Assembly (NCBI GenBank): GCA_002371335.1
Contig: DFHP01000046.1
Coordinates: 1-33,432, forward strand
Reading direction: 5' to 3'
Length of the DNA stretch: 33,432 bases
Source: Eubacterium sp. UBA3720
GTDB taxonomy: Bacteria > Bacillota > Clostridia > Lachnospirales > Lachnospiraceae
Part shown: piece by piece, positions 8,394-16,802 of the stretch
How the letters are laid out: each line of letters opens with the position of its first letter
Position numbering within the stretch: the first letter of the stretch is position 1
The notes under the pieces: model-generated
Database searches by the model: none
Seen by the model: the letters and a program-made list of their open reading frames with translations, nothing else
What the model was told of the DNA's origin: nothing
Position numbers and translations under genes: made by a program

Positions 8394-9596
8394 TTATATT
8401 TCGGCGGCTGCGTTTCCGGCTGCGTGACCGCTGGACCACGCCCATTGCAGATTATATCCGCCGCACATTCCGTCAACGTCCACTGCCTCTCCCGTAAAAT
8501 AAAGATTCCGGATCCTTCTGGATTCCAGTTTTTCTGTTAATTCGGAAAGCGGGACGCCTCCGGAGCATACCTGCGCATATTTCAGGCCGGCGGAGTCACG
8601 TACCTGCGCAGTAAAGTTTTTCAATATTTCTGTAACGAGCCGGATATTGTTTTTGTCGGCGGGACAATCTTTTGGCAAAAGGAACGGAATCAGCTTCTCG
8701 GGAAGCATTCCGGATAAAAGCTGTCGCATCGTCTTATACGGACACCTTTCTTTTCTGGAAAAGAGTTCTTCTTCTAATTCTCTCTCAGAACAGTCCGGGA
8801 CAAAATCGATCCTCACGCTGACAGCGTCTGATTTGTTTTCATACAGAGTCCTTACGGCGTAACGGCTGATCTGAAATACAGGGATGCCGGATATTCCGTA
8901 ATCTGTTGTCTGAAGAATGCCGGAGTCTGTAATCAGAGGTACATTGTTTATCAGCAGAGTTACCGAACCTCTGAAGCGGATCCCCGACCAGCGGGAATAA
9001 CCGCCCCCTTTAAGCCGCAGGGGAACAAGCGCCGGCATGAAAGGAATCGTTCTGACTCCCATTTCCTCCGCAAAAACAAGCGCGTCACCGGCGGATCCCT
9101 GAACAGCGGAAGCCGGACTTCCGCAGGCAATGATCAGCGCTCCGCCTGTGTATTCCCATGTATCTGTCCTGACGAGGAATTGATCCCCTTTCAGGCTGAT
9201 GTGCCTCGCGGATTCCTTTGTTTTGATCTTTATTTTCAAAAATTCTGCTTCCATGAGCAGAACCTTCAGAACGCTGGCGGACTGATCCGTCACCGGATAT
9301 ACCCATCCGTTTTTTTCAATCGTTGAAAGTCCGAGACCGTGAAAAAAATCCAGCACCTTCTCATTCGGGAAGGACCGGATGATATTCATAGCCTGTAAAT
9401 GATGACTGCTGCGAATATTTTCGTCTGACAGACACAGATTAGTCAGATTGCATTTTCCGTTACCGGAGGCCAGGAGTTTTTTTCCCGGCCTGTCGTTTTT
9501 TTCAAGGATGGTCACATCGGCTCCGGCCCGGGCTGCCTGTATGCCTGCCATGAGTCCGGAGGCTCCGGCCCCTATGATAAGTATCTTTTTTTTCAT
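8394..9596 (-). CDS. NAD(P)/FAD-dependent oxidoreductase, HI0933/BaiN (YhiN) family
   Basis: A 400-residue flavoprotein with an N-terminal dinucleotide-binding motif (IIGAGASGLMAG, about 6-17), followed by EKNDRPGKKLLASGNGKCNLTN and a C-terminal FTGEAVDVDGMCGGYNLQ, both diagnostic of the HI0933/YhiN family. BaiN of bile-acid-transforming clostridia belongs to it, but family membership alone does not imply a bile-acid role and the substrate here is unknown. Length is normal. The ATG overlaps the stop of the upstream PLP enzyme by four bases (ATGA), which suggests translational coupling. The COG2509 flavoprotein follows 16 bases downstream. Confidence 0.92.
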   Translation of the reverse strand: MKKKILIIGAGASGLMAGIQAARAGADVTILEKNDRPGKKLLASGNGKCNLTNLCLSDENIRSSHHLQAMNIIRSFPNEKVLDFFHGLGLSTIEKNGWVYPVTDQSASVLKVLLMEAEFLKIKIKTKESARHISLKGDQFLVRTDTWEYTGGALIIACGSPASAVQGSAGDALVFAEEMGVRTIPFMPALVPLRLKGGGYSRWSGIRFRGSVTLLINNVPLITDSGILQTTDYGISGIPVFQISRYAVRTLYENKSDAVSVRIDFVPDCSERELEEELFSRKERCPYKTMRQLLSGMLPEKLIPFLLPKDCPADKNNIRLVTEILKNFTAQVRDSAGLKYAQVCSGGVPLSELTEKLESRRIRNLYFTGEAVDVDGMCGGYNLQWAWSSGHAAGNAAAEI

Positions 9597-10879
9597 AAGC
9601 TGACAAGTCCTGCTTCCATTACTTTTTGAAGACTCATGAGTATTCCCGCTTTTGCATGAGGCCAGGTAAGCCCCCCCTGAAAATAGACCGCGTACGGAGG
9701 CTTCATAGGTCCGTCAGCTGACAGTTCAATGGAAGAGCCCTGAACAAAAGCTCCTGCCGCCATGATCACTTCCGAGTCGTAGCCCGGCATATCCCATGGT
9801 TCAGGAGTCACATATGAATCGACCGGCGCTGCCGCCTGAATGCCCTGACAGAATGCGATGACTCCTTCACGTGAGCCGAAGGTAACAGCCTGAATGATGT
9901 CATGCCTTGTCTCTGTGCTGTCTGGTATTACAGGGAATCCAAGCTTTTCATAGATGTTTGCCGCAAAGACTGCCGCCTTCAGAGCGGACGCCGTAACAGT
10001 AGGCGCCAGGAAAAACCCCTGAAAAAACGGCTGGTTTACTCCCAGAGTCGCGCCGACTTCTTTTCCCAGACCCGGCGTCGTCAGACGAAAAGCGGCGTTT
10101 TCCACGTATTCCTTTTTACCTGCGATGTAGCCTCCTATCGGAGCAAGTCCGCCGCCGGGATTTTTTATCAGAGATCCTACGATAAGATCCGCTCCGACGT
10201 CAGTAGGTTCGATCCTCTCGGTAAACTCCCCATAACAGTTGTCTACCATGCAGATGATATCGCTTCGGATGCTCTTTATAAAACTGATCAGTTCACCGAT
10301 CTGTGCCACAGAGAAAGTAGGTCTCGTCTGATACCCTTTGGACCGCTGTATCGTGACCATCTTTGTTTTTTCCGTGATCGCTTCACGGATCCGGTCGTAA
10401 TCAAACGAGAAGTCATCCTTAAGATCTACCTGTCGATATGTAACGCCGTATTCCGCAAGGGAACCTCTTGACGGCCGTATGCCGATGACTTCTTCCAGAG
10501 TATCATAGGGCTTTCCTGCAGGTGAAAGCAGTTCGTCTCCCGGACGCAGGTTTCCCGACAGCGCGATTCCAAGCGCATGAGTACCGCAGGCGATCAGGGG
10601 ACGTACCAGAGCATCTTCACAGTGGAAAATATTTGCATATACCTTTTCAAGCTTCTCTCTTCCCACATCATCATAGCCATATCCGGAGGAACCGTTCATA
10701 CATGCGGCGTCGACCCGGGCGTCCTGCATGGCCCTTATAACCTTCAGCTGATTGTATTCGGCTGTTTCATCTATAGCTTCAAAACGTTCTTTCAGGGAAT
10801 TGCAGATCGCATCTCCAAAGGAGGCAGCCTTTTGGCTGATACCCATCTGCTCATACATTTGGAACATTTCTTCTGTCAT
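9593..10879 (-). CDS. COG4100 PLP-dependent lyase (methionine gamma-lyase / aluminium resistance family)
   Basis: A 428-residue fold-type I PLP enzyme of the COG4100 family, annotated variously as methionine gamma-lyase family or aluminium resistance protein. Reaction and substrate are not established for most members. Visible features are MNGSSGYGYDD near the N-terminus, the cofactor aspartate in VDNCYGEF (D213) and the likely Schiff-base lysine in GSLIKNPGGG (K239). The frame opens at 10903, but the ATG at 10879 is chosen. It has AGAAAGG about six bases upstream and overlaps the miaA stop as ATGA, while the earlier start would overlap miaA by 28 bases. It sits between miaA and two flavoprotein genes, all overlapping or nearly so. 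Confidence 0.9.
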   Translation of the reverse strand: MTEEMFQMYEQMGISQKAASFGDAICNSLKERFEAIDETAEYNQLKVIRAMQDARVDAACMNGSSGYGYDDVGREKLEKVYANIFHCEDALVRPLIACGTHALGIALSGNLRPGDELLSPAGKPYDTLEEVIGIRPSRGSLAEYGVTYRQVDLKDDFSFDYDRIREAITEKTKMVTIQRSKGYQTRPTFSVAQIGELISFIKSIRSDIICMVDNCYGEFTERIEPTDVGADLIVGSLIKNPGGGLAPIGGYIAGKKEYVENAAFRLTTPGLGKEVGATLGVNQPFFQGFFLAPTVTASALKAAVFAANIYEKLGFPVIPDSTETRHDIIQAVTFGSREGVIAFCQGIQAAAPVDSYVTPEPWDMPGYDSEVIMAAGAFVQGSSIELSADGPMKPPYAVYFQGGLTWPHAKAGILMSLQKVMEAGLVSL

Positions 10880-11826
10880 AAATAATCCTTTCTGTTCTTC
10901 CAACGCTCGATCATGAACGTCAGTATATCGTCATCTGTTTTGTATTTCTGCCGGTCTATCCAGATTACATTTTTTTCTCTTTTGAACCAGGTAAGCTGCC
11001 TTTTGGCAAAATGTCTGGTGTCCAGCTTTATCCTTTCCGTTACTTCCTCTAATGTGATCCTGCCCTCAAAATAAGGAAAATATTCTCTGTAGCCGAGAGC
11101 CTTCATGGACTGCATGTCAGCGGTGAGGCCTTCATCTTTCAGAGCCGTGACCTCTTTGGTAAGACCTCTTTCTATCATATCATCTACGCGCCGGTCAATC
11201 CTTTCATACAGAAGCTTACGGTCGTCTGTCAGGACATAATATACATAGTCGTAAGGAGATTCCTTTGCGCGGGCTTTCTTATTATGTTCGGAGATCGGCG
11301 TACCGGTTTCTCTGTAAAACTCAATTGCCCGGATCACACGCCTGACATTCTGAGGATGTATTTCGGCGGCGGAGACCGGATCGACCTCTCTTAACATGGC
11401 ATGCAGAACATAAGGGCCTTTTGAACGGGCGAGATCTTCCAGTTCGGCGCGCCAGACCCGGGCACCCTCACTTTCGGAAAAGTCGATATCCTTCAACAAA
11501 GCCTGAATGTAAAAACCCGTACCTCCTGTGATGATGGGAAGACGTCCTTCCGAGTATATTTTCTGCATGGCTGATTTAGCCATCTGCTGAAAAATACAGA
11601 CATTAAACTCATCATCCGGTTCAAGTTCATCTACCAGATAATGAGGGATCCCCTGCATTTCCGGGGGCATGATCTTTGCGGAGCCGATATCCATTCTTTT
11701 ATATATCTGCACTGAATCTGCAGATATGACAGAACCATTCAGCGCTTTCGCGAGACGGATGGAGAGCTCTGTTTTTCCGACCGCCGTCGGACCGGTAAGA
11801 ACGATACAGGGAGGTCTGATATCCAT
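10876..11826 (-). CDS. miaA: tRNA dimethylallyltransferase MiaA
   Basis: A 316-residue enzyme that transfers a dimethylallyl group to N6 of A37 in tRNAs reading UNN codons. The P-loop GPTAVGKTELS is at about 12-22, followed by SADSVQIYKRMDIGSAK and ITGGTGFYIQALL, all standard MiaA motifs. Near the C-terminus come TRHFAKRQLTWFKRE and then IWID. The start has AGAAGGAG with good spacing and lies 14 bases after mutL. MiaB, which modifies the MiaA product further, is encoded nearby in the same run. Confidence 0.97.
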   Translation of the reverse strand: MDIRPPCIVLTGPTAVGKTELSIRLAKALNGSVISADSVQIYKRMDIGSAKIMPPEMQGIPHYLVDELEPDDEFNVCIFQQMAKSAMQKIYSEGRLPIITGGTGFYIQALLKDIDFSESEGARVWRAELEDLARSKGPYVLHAMLREVDPVSAAEIHPQNVRRVIRAIEFYRETGTPISEHNKKARAKESPYDYVYYVLTDDRKLLYERIDRRVDDMIERGLTKEVTALKDEGLTADMQSMKALGYREYFPYFEGRITLEEVTERIKLDTRHFAKRQLTWFKREKNVIWIDRQKYKTDDDILTFMIERWKNRKDYL

Positions 11827-11840
11827 TGTATTCTCCTTCT

Positions 11841-13853
11841 TTAAACAATACGCTTGAATTTTTTGTCCAGTTCATAATGTGACATGGAAATGATCGTCGG
11901 TCTTCCGTGAGGACAATTATATGGGTTTTCCAGTTTCAGCAGTTCATCGATCAAAGCCTCTGCTTCCATGAGAGAATAATCATGATTACCTTTGATCGCA
12001 GCCTTGCATGACATGGATGCAAGCTTCTCCGGTATAGCTTCCGGCGAGATATCGCCAAGAGAAGTGAGCTGGTCCATTACTTCATTAAACAGCTCGTTGT
12101 CTGCGATGCTGTACAGATTGTCGGGGACTGCGGTGATCTTGTAATCATTTCCGCCGAAGGGCTCGATTTCAAATCCAAGGCTGCGGAATACGGACATATT
12201 CCGCTCCAGAACATCTCTTTCCGCCGCGGGAAGAGAAACGACCTTCGCGGGATAAAGGATCTGCGAATTGATCTTCTTTTCCTTATAGTTTTTCATAATA
12301 CGCTCGTAGAGGACCTTCTCATGAGCTGCGTGCTGATCGATTATATACATACGGTCATCAAATTCAACGATCCAGAAAGTGCCGAAGATCTGACCGATGA
12401 TCTTATGTTTTCCCCGGGCGTCCTCGGAAAGAAGCTTATCCCGGAATAAGTTGAGCTGTTCCGGAGCAGAGGACGTTTCCGGTATACTGCCGGCGCTTCC
12501 CGCGGAATCCGGGGTGGAATTTTCCTTCTGCGGCATTTCGCTATGAAGGCCGGAAGAAGGTGCGGACACCGGCACAGAATACCGGTTTGCTTCCTCGTTC
12601 ACGCCGGCGGGATAGCTGCCTTGTTTTTTGTTTTCCGGTACGTTTACGCGTGACTCATTCTCCGCGACACTTCCGTGAAATGGTCCTGCGTTATCTGTCT
12701 GGTTTCGAAAACTGCTGGCTGAGGTTTTAGCAGTCGGAGAAGAAAGATTCTCTCTCCGTCTGTTTTCAAATGGCTCCGGGATCTTTTTCCCGATCTTTGG
12801 AAGATAAGTGCCTCCGCGGGTCGGATCCTTTTCTTCCCGTCCCGGAGATACTTCCGGTATACGTTCTCTTTCCATCAGGGTATTCTGAACGGCAAGACAA
12901 AGCTGGTGATAGACCTGTTCCTGTTCTGAGATGCGGACCTCCATTTTCGAAGGGTGAACATTGACGTCTACCTTTGTCGGGTCGATATCGATATACAGCA
13001 GCGTAAAAGGGTATTTATGCTGCATCAGAAAACCGTGATATCCATCCTCAATGGCTTTTGCGATGACCGGACTTTTTACATATCTTCTGTTAATAAAATA
13101 GTTTTCAAAATTCCGGTTGTTTCTGGAAACAGAAGGATCGGCTATGAATCCGCTAATATGCATTAATTCAGTTTTGCGGTCGACCGGGATCAGCCCCTTT
13201 GTCATGTCACGACCGTAAATCTGATAAATGATTTCCTTAAGGTTGCCGTTTCCGCCCGTGTAAAGCCGGTTCTGGCCGTTCATGATAAACTTAAAGGATA
13301 TTTCCGGGTGGGACAAGGCCAGCTCTTCAACAACCGATGCGACACGGCTTCCTTCTGCCGCCGGGGTTTTTAAAAACTTGGCACGTGCCGGGACGTTATA
13401 AAATAAATGATTTATCAGGAAGGTAGTGCCCGAAGGGGCGCCTATTTCTTCGAATTCGACCTCGCGGCCGCCTTCTATCCTGCAGCGGACGCCTGTCAGG
13501 GCATCCGCGGTTTTTGTGATCACTTCCATCTGTGATACCGCAGCGATACTGGAGAGCGCTTCACCGCGGAATCCGAGCGTCATTATCTGCTGAAGATCAT
13601 CTGCCGAGCGGATCTTGCTGGTGGCATGACGGAGAAATGCTTTTCTGACTTCATCCTTTTCCATACCTTCGCCGTTATCTGTGATCCTTATAAAGGTCTT
13701 GCCTCCCTCCCTGATCTCCACGGTGATGGCTGTAGCAGAAGCGTCTATGGCGTTCTCCATGAGTTCTTTTACCACGGAAGCAGGGCGCTCGACCACCTCG
13801 CCGGCGGCGATTTTATCTATTGTATTTTCGTCAAGAAGTTCGATTTTTCTCAT
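11841..13853 (-). CDS. mutL: DNA mismatch repair protein MutL (endonuclease type)
   Basis: A 670-residue GHKL ATPase that links MutS mismatch recognition to strand incision. The N-terminal ATPase domain shows LMENAIDA, DNGEGM and TLGFRGEALSSI (about 31-103). A Ser/Pro/Asn-rich linker spans about 335-465. The C-terminal endonuclease domain has the full metal motif DQHAAHEKVLYE (506-517), with SCKAAIKG (615-622) and CPHGRPT (647-653), so it should be the nicking type used by bacteria without MutH. QLNLF at 466-470 at the end of the linker resembles a sliding-clamp binding motif. AGGGGA lies upstream of the ATG, and mutS ends 99 bases before it. Confidence 0.97.
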   Translation of the reverse strand: MRKIELLDENTIDKIAAGEVVERPASVVKELMENAIDASATAITVEIREGGKTFIRITDNGEGMEKDEVRKAFLRHATSKIRSADDLQQIMTLGFRGEALSSIAAVSQMEVITKTADALTGVRCRIEGGREVEFEEIGAPSGTTFLINHLFYNVPARAKFLKTPAAEGSRVASVVEELALSHPEISFKFIMNGQNRLYTGGNGNLKEIIYQIYGRDMTKGLIPVDRKTELMHISGFIADPSVSRNNRNFENYFINRRYVKSPVIAKAIEDGYHGFLMQHKYPFTLLYIDIDPTKVDVNVHPSKMEVRISEQEQVYHQLCLAVQNTLMERERIPEVSPGREEKDPTRGGTYLPKIGKKIPEPFENRRRENLSSPTAKTSASSFRNQTDNAGPFHGSVAENESRVNVPENKKQGSYPAGVNEEANRYSVPVSAPSSGLHSEMPQKENSTPDSAGSAGSIPETSSAPEQLNLFRDKLLSEDARGKHKIIGQIFGTFWIVEFDDRMYIIDQHAAHEKVLYERIMKNYKEKKINSQILYPAKVVSLPAAERDVLERNMSVFRSLGFEIEPFGGNDYKITAVPDNLYSIADNELFNEVMDQLTSLGDISPEAIPEKLASMSCKAAIKGNHDYSLMEAEALIDELLKLENPYNCPHGRPTIISMSHYELDKKFKRIV

Positions 13854-13952
13854 AAGTTATTCCCCTGCTGTATATGATTTCCTTTCCTGCTGCCGTTGTC
13901 TCATGCTCCTTCAGATGTGACTGCTGTCAGTTCCTTCGGGAAATGATCAGCC

Positions 13953-16679
13953 TCAGGATCTGATCCTGTTCTGAAGCTTATAGAGCAGATTCATTGCTTC
14001 GATCGGCGTGATATTTGAAATATCGATCGATTTCAATTCATTCAGGACAGCTTTATTGTGAGATTCTGCCCGGTCCTGTTTCTGCCGCGCATCAGATGAA
14101 GATGCCGGTCCGGCATCCCGGCTGCCTGAAGGAGCGATCGATTTATCAAAATCAAACAGAGATATCTGCTGGTTTTCAGGAGATGTAAACCTGCCGAATA
14201 TCGAACGGTCTTTCTTCGGAGATGTGCCGTTCTCAGCGTCTTTTACCGCTGCAGTGATATCCTGTTCGGATAACTGCTCTACAAGCTCGCCTGCTCTTTC
14301 GAGGACCTCCTCGGGGACTCCTGCAAGTCTGGCCACCTGGATACCGTAGCTTTTATCGGCTCCTCCGCTGATTATTTTTCGAAGGAATACGATATCGCTT
14401 CCTTTTTCTTTAACAGCTATGCAGTAATTGTGGACGCCCGGGATCTTTCCTTCCAGCTCGGTCAGCTCATGATAATGAGTGGCAAATAAAGTCCTGGCTC
14501 CTATTTTGTCCGGGTCAGCCACATACTCCGCGACGGCCCATGCAATGGAAAGACCGTCAAATGTACTGGTTCCGCGGCCGATCTCATCAAGTATCAGAAG
14601 ACTGTCTGACGTGGCGTTTCTCAGAATGTTTGCTACCTCATTCATTTCGATCATAAATGTACTTTTTCCGCTGGCCAGGTCATCGGAGGCTCCTACACGG
14701 GTAAAAATGCGGTCGGCTATTCCTATATTCGCGCTTTTCGCAGGAACAAAAGATCCGATCTGCGCCATCAGTACGATAAGCGCGCACTGCCGCATATAGG
14801 TGGATTTACCGGCCATGTTCGGACCCGTGATGATGGCCAGACGGTTCTCTTTGTTATCGAGTGTCGTATCATTCGGTATGAACATTTCATCCGGGATCAT
14901 TTTTTCCACTACCGGATGCCTTCCTTCGCGGATCTCCAGGATACCGTCTTCATTTATTTCGGGACGAACAAAATTATTCCGTTCAGCTACATAGGCAAGC
15001 GAAGAAAAAACATCCAGAGCGGCGACTGCCTTAGCGGTCTTCTGGATGCGGATGACTTCTCCGCCTATATGATCACGTATCTGTGAAAATAACTCATATT
15101 CAAGCGCGGAAAGCTTTTCCTCGGCTCCAAGGATGGTCTCTTCCATCTCTTTAAGGCGGGCAGTGGTATAACGCTCGGCGTTTGTCAGGGTCTGTCTGCG
15201 TATATAGTGATCAGGCACAAGATCCTTGAAAGAATTTGTGACTTCAATGCAGTAGCCGAAAACTTTATTGAACTTGATCCTCAGAGTGCGGATACCGGTC
15301 TTTTCACGTTCTTCCGCTTCAAGGTCGCCGAGCCACTGCTTTCCGTCTCTTCCGGCATTTCGATACCTGTCGACCATTTCGTGGTATCCGTCCTTAATGA
15401 TACCGCCATCCTTCATAGCCAGAGGAGGATCATCGCTGATCGAGCTGTCGATAAGCCCGTACAGATCCTCAAGCGTATCCATTTCCTCACAGAGCTGCTT
15501 TAAAAGAGGACTTTCACATTCTGAAAGCTGCTCTTTAATGAAAGGCAGCATATACAGAGATGTCTTAAAAGCTATCAGATCCCTGGGATTCGCGTTCTGA
15601 TACGTGATACGGCTGATCAGCCGCTCCATATCATAGACCGGTTGAAGATATTCTCGTATTTCTTCACGGATCATTGCCTTGTTTTTCAGTTCATTTACAG
15701 CCTCAAGCCGGAGTTCGATCTCGGAACGGTCTATCAGGGGCTGTTCCACAAAATTGCGAAGCATACGGGCACCCATGGCAGTTTTTGTGCGGTCAAGCAC
15801 CCAGAGAAGAGAACCTCTCTTCTGTTTCTCACGAAGTGTTTCCACCAGCTCCAGATTTCTTCTGGTCGCGCTGTCGATCAGCATGAAGCGGTCGGCATAA
15901 TAAGGAGTGATCGTGGTCATCTGTTTCATATCGGATTTTTGTGTCTCATACAGATATGAAAACAGAGCCCCTGCAGCGATAGTTCCGTAAACATAATCGG
16001 AGATCCCCAGCCCTTTAAGCGAACCTACATGAAAATGTTTTTTTAATGTACGGGACGCCCTCTCCGGATCAAAATACCACTCCTCCATGGTTGAAAACAT
16101 GATATGGAAACGGTTTTTCAGATCCTCCACATCAATGTCCGCGTTGACAAAATTATGATTGCAGATGATCTCTGAAGGGGAGAATTTCTGAATTTCATCC
16201 GACAGCTTTTTTGAATCATCGATCTGTGTGACCATACACTGGCCGGTGGAAATATCCGCGACAGCCACTCCGAAGGCGTGTTTAATAAAGCAGACGGACA
16301 TGATAAAATTGTTTCTGGATTCATCCAGCCCCTCTGTGTTCAGGACCGTTCCGGGAGTGACGACACGGATAACCTCGCGTTTTACCATTCCCTTGGCTGT
16401 TTTAGGGTCCTCGACCTGTTCGCAGATGGCTACCTTGTAGCCCTTTTCTATCAGCCGGGAGATATAAGTCTCAGAAGCATGATAAGGAACGCCGCACATA
16501 GGTGCCCGTTCCTCTAAGCCACAGCTCTTTCCGGTCAGAGTAAGTTCCAGTTCTCTGGATACAGTCTGAGCATCCTCGAAAAACATTTCATAGAAATCGC
16601 CCAGTCTGTAAAACAAAATACAATCCGGATATTCTTTTTTTGTGTCCAGATAATGCTGCATCATTGGTGATAAAGCCAA
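13953..16679 (-). CDS. mutS: DNA mismatch repair protein MutS
   Basis: A 908-residue mismatch recognition ATPase. The mismatch-reading motif GDFYEMF (27-33, with F29 and E31) is intact. Walker A is TGPNMAGKSTYMRQ (about 618-631) and Walker B/signature is DEIGRGTSTFDG (698-709), followed by ATHYHEL. The C-terminal tail holds QISLFDF (838-844), a likely sliding-clamp binding motif, and ends in the MutS dimer/tetramer-like segment ITPIEAMNLLYKL. The start is TTG at 16679, with a perfect AGGAGG at 16688-16693 and eight bases of spacing. The first in-frame ATG lies 15 bases later and has worse spacing. A 123-base gap with a 22-base dyad separates it from miaB. Confidence 0.97.
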   Translation of the reverse strand: MALSPMMQHYLDTKKEYPDCILFYRLGDFYEMFFEDAQTVSRELELTLTGKSCGLEERAPMCGVPYHASETYISRLIEKGYKVAICEQVEDPKTAKGMVKREVIRVVTPGTVLNTEGLDESRNNFIMSVCFIKHAFGVAVADISTGQCMVTQIDDSKKLSDEIQKFSPSEIICNHNFVNADIDVEDLKNRFHIMFSTMEEWYFDPERASRTLKKHFHVGSLKGLGISDYVYGTIAAGALFSYLYETQKSDMKQMTTITPYYADRFMLIDSATRRNLELVETLREKQKRGSLLWVLDRTKTAMGARMLRNFVEQPLIDRSEIELRLEAVNELKNKAMIREEIREYLQPVYDMERLISRITYQNANPRDLIAFKTSLYMLPFIKEQLSECESPLLKQLCEEMDTLEDLYGLIDSSISDDPPLAMKDGGIIKDGYHEMVDRYRNAGRDGKQWLGDLEAEEREKTGIRTLRIKFNKVFGYCIEVTNSFKDLVPDHYIRRQTLTNAERYTTARLKEMEETILGAEEKLSALEYELFSQIRDHIGGEVIRIQKTAKAVAALDVFSSLAYVAERNNFVRPEINEDGILEIREGRHPVVEKMIPDEMFIPNDTTLDNKENRLAIITGPNMAGKSTYMRQCALIVLMAQIGSFVPAKSANIGIADRIFTRVGASDDLASGKSTFMIEMNEVANILRNATSDSLLILDEIGRGTSTFDGLSIAWAVAEYVADPDKIGARTLFATHYHELTELEGKIPGVHNYCIAVKEKGSDIVFLRKIISGGADKSYGIQVARLAGVPEEVLERAGELVEQLSEQDITAAVKDAENGTSPKKDRSIFGRFTSPENQQISLFDFDKSIAPSGSRDAGPASSSDARQKQDRAESHNKAVLNELKSIDISNITPIEAMNLLYKLQNRIRS

Positions 16680-16687
16680 TTTTTCAG

Positions 16688-16693
16688 CCTCCT
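16688..16693 (-). promoter_or_regulatory. Ribosome binding site that fixes the TTG start of mutS
   Basis: AGGAGG on the minus strand lies eight bases before TTG at 16679. The spacing fits the TTG and not the ATG pair 15 bases downstream, so the non-ATG start is preferred. Confidence 0.8.
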
Positions 16694-16716
16694 TTTCCTA
16701 TAGTTCATTTTCCCGC

Positions 16717-16738
16717 GCAATTGAGATAACTCAATTGC
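16717..16738 (-). other. 22-base perfect dyad upstream of mutS
   Basis: Nine-base arms GCAATTGAG and CTCAATTGC flank a four-base loop in the miaB-mutS gap, 38 bases before the mutS start. No T-run follows on either strand, so it is not a standard intrinsic terminator. It could be an RNA hairpin in the mutS leader, a degraded terminator or a protein-binding dyad. A second small palindrome, CAGGATCCTG, lies further upstream in the same gap. No clear promoter was found there. Confidence 0.6.
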
Positions 16739-16802
16739 CCAAGTCCATTTTCCGGCTGCATTATTCAGGATCCTGAACGGAAAACAGAGCTATTTGCATG
16801 TT

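Noticed and set aside
13854..13952. A 15-codon reading frame (starting MRQRQQERKS) in the mutS-mutL gap on the minus strand
   Set aside because: Its ribosome-site-like GGAG is only about one base from the ATG, the peptide shows no leader-peptide codon bias and no attenuator follows. Probably chance.
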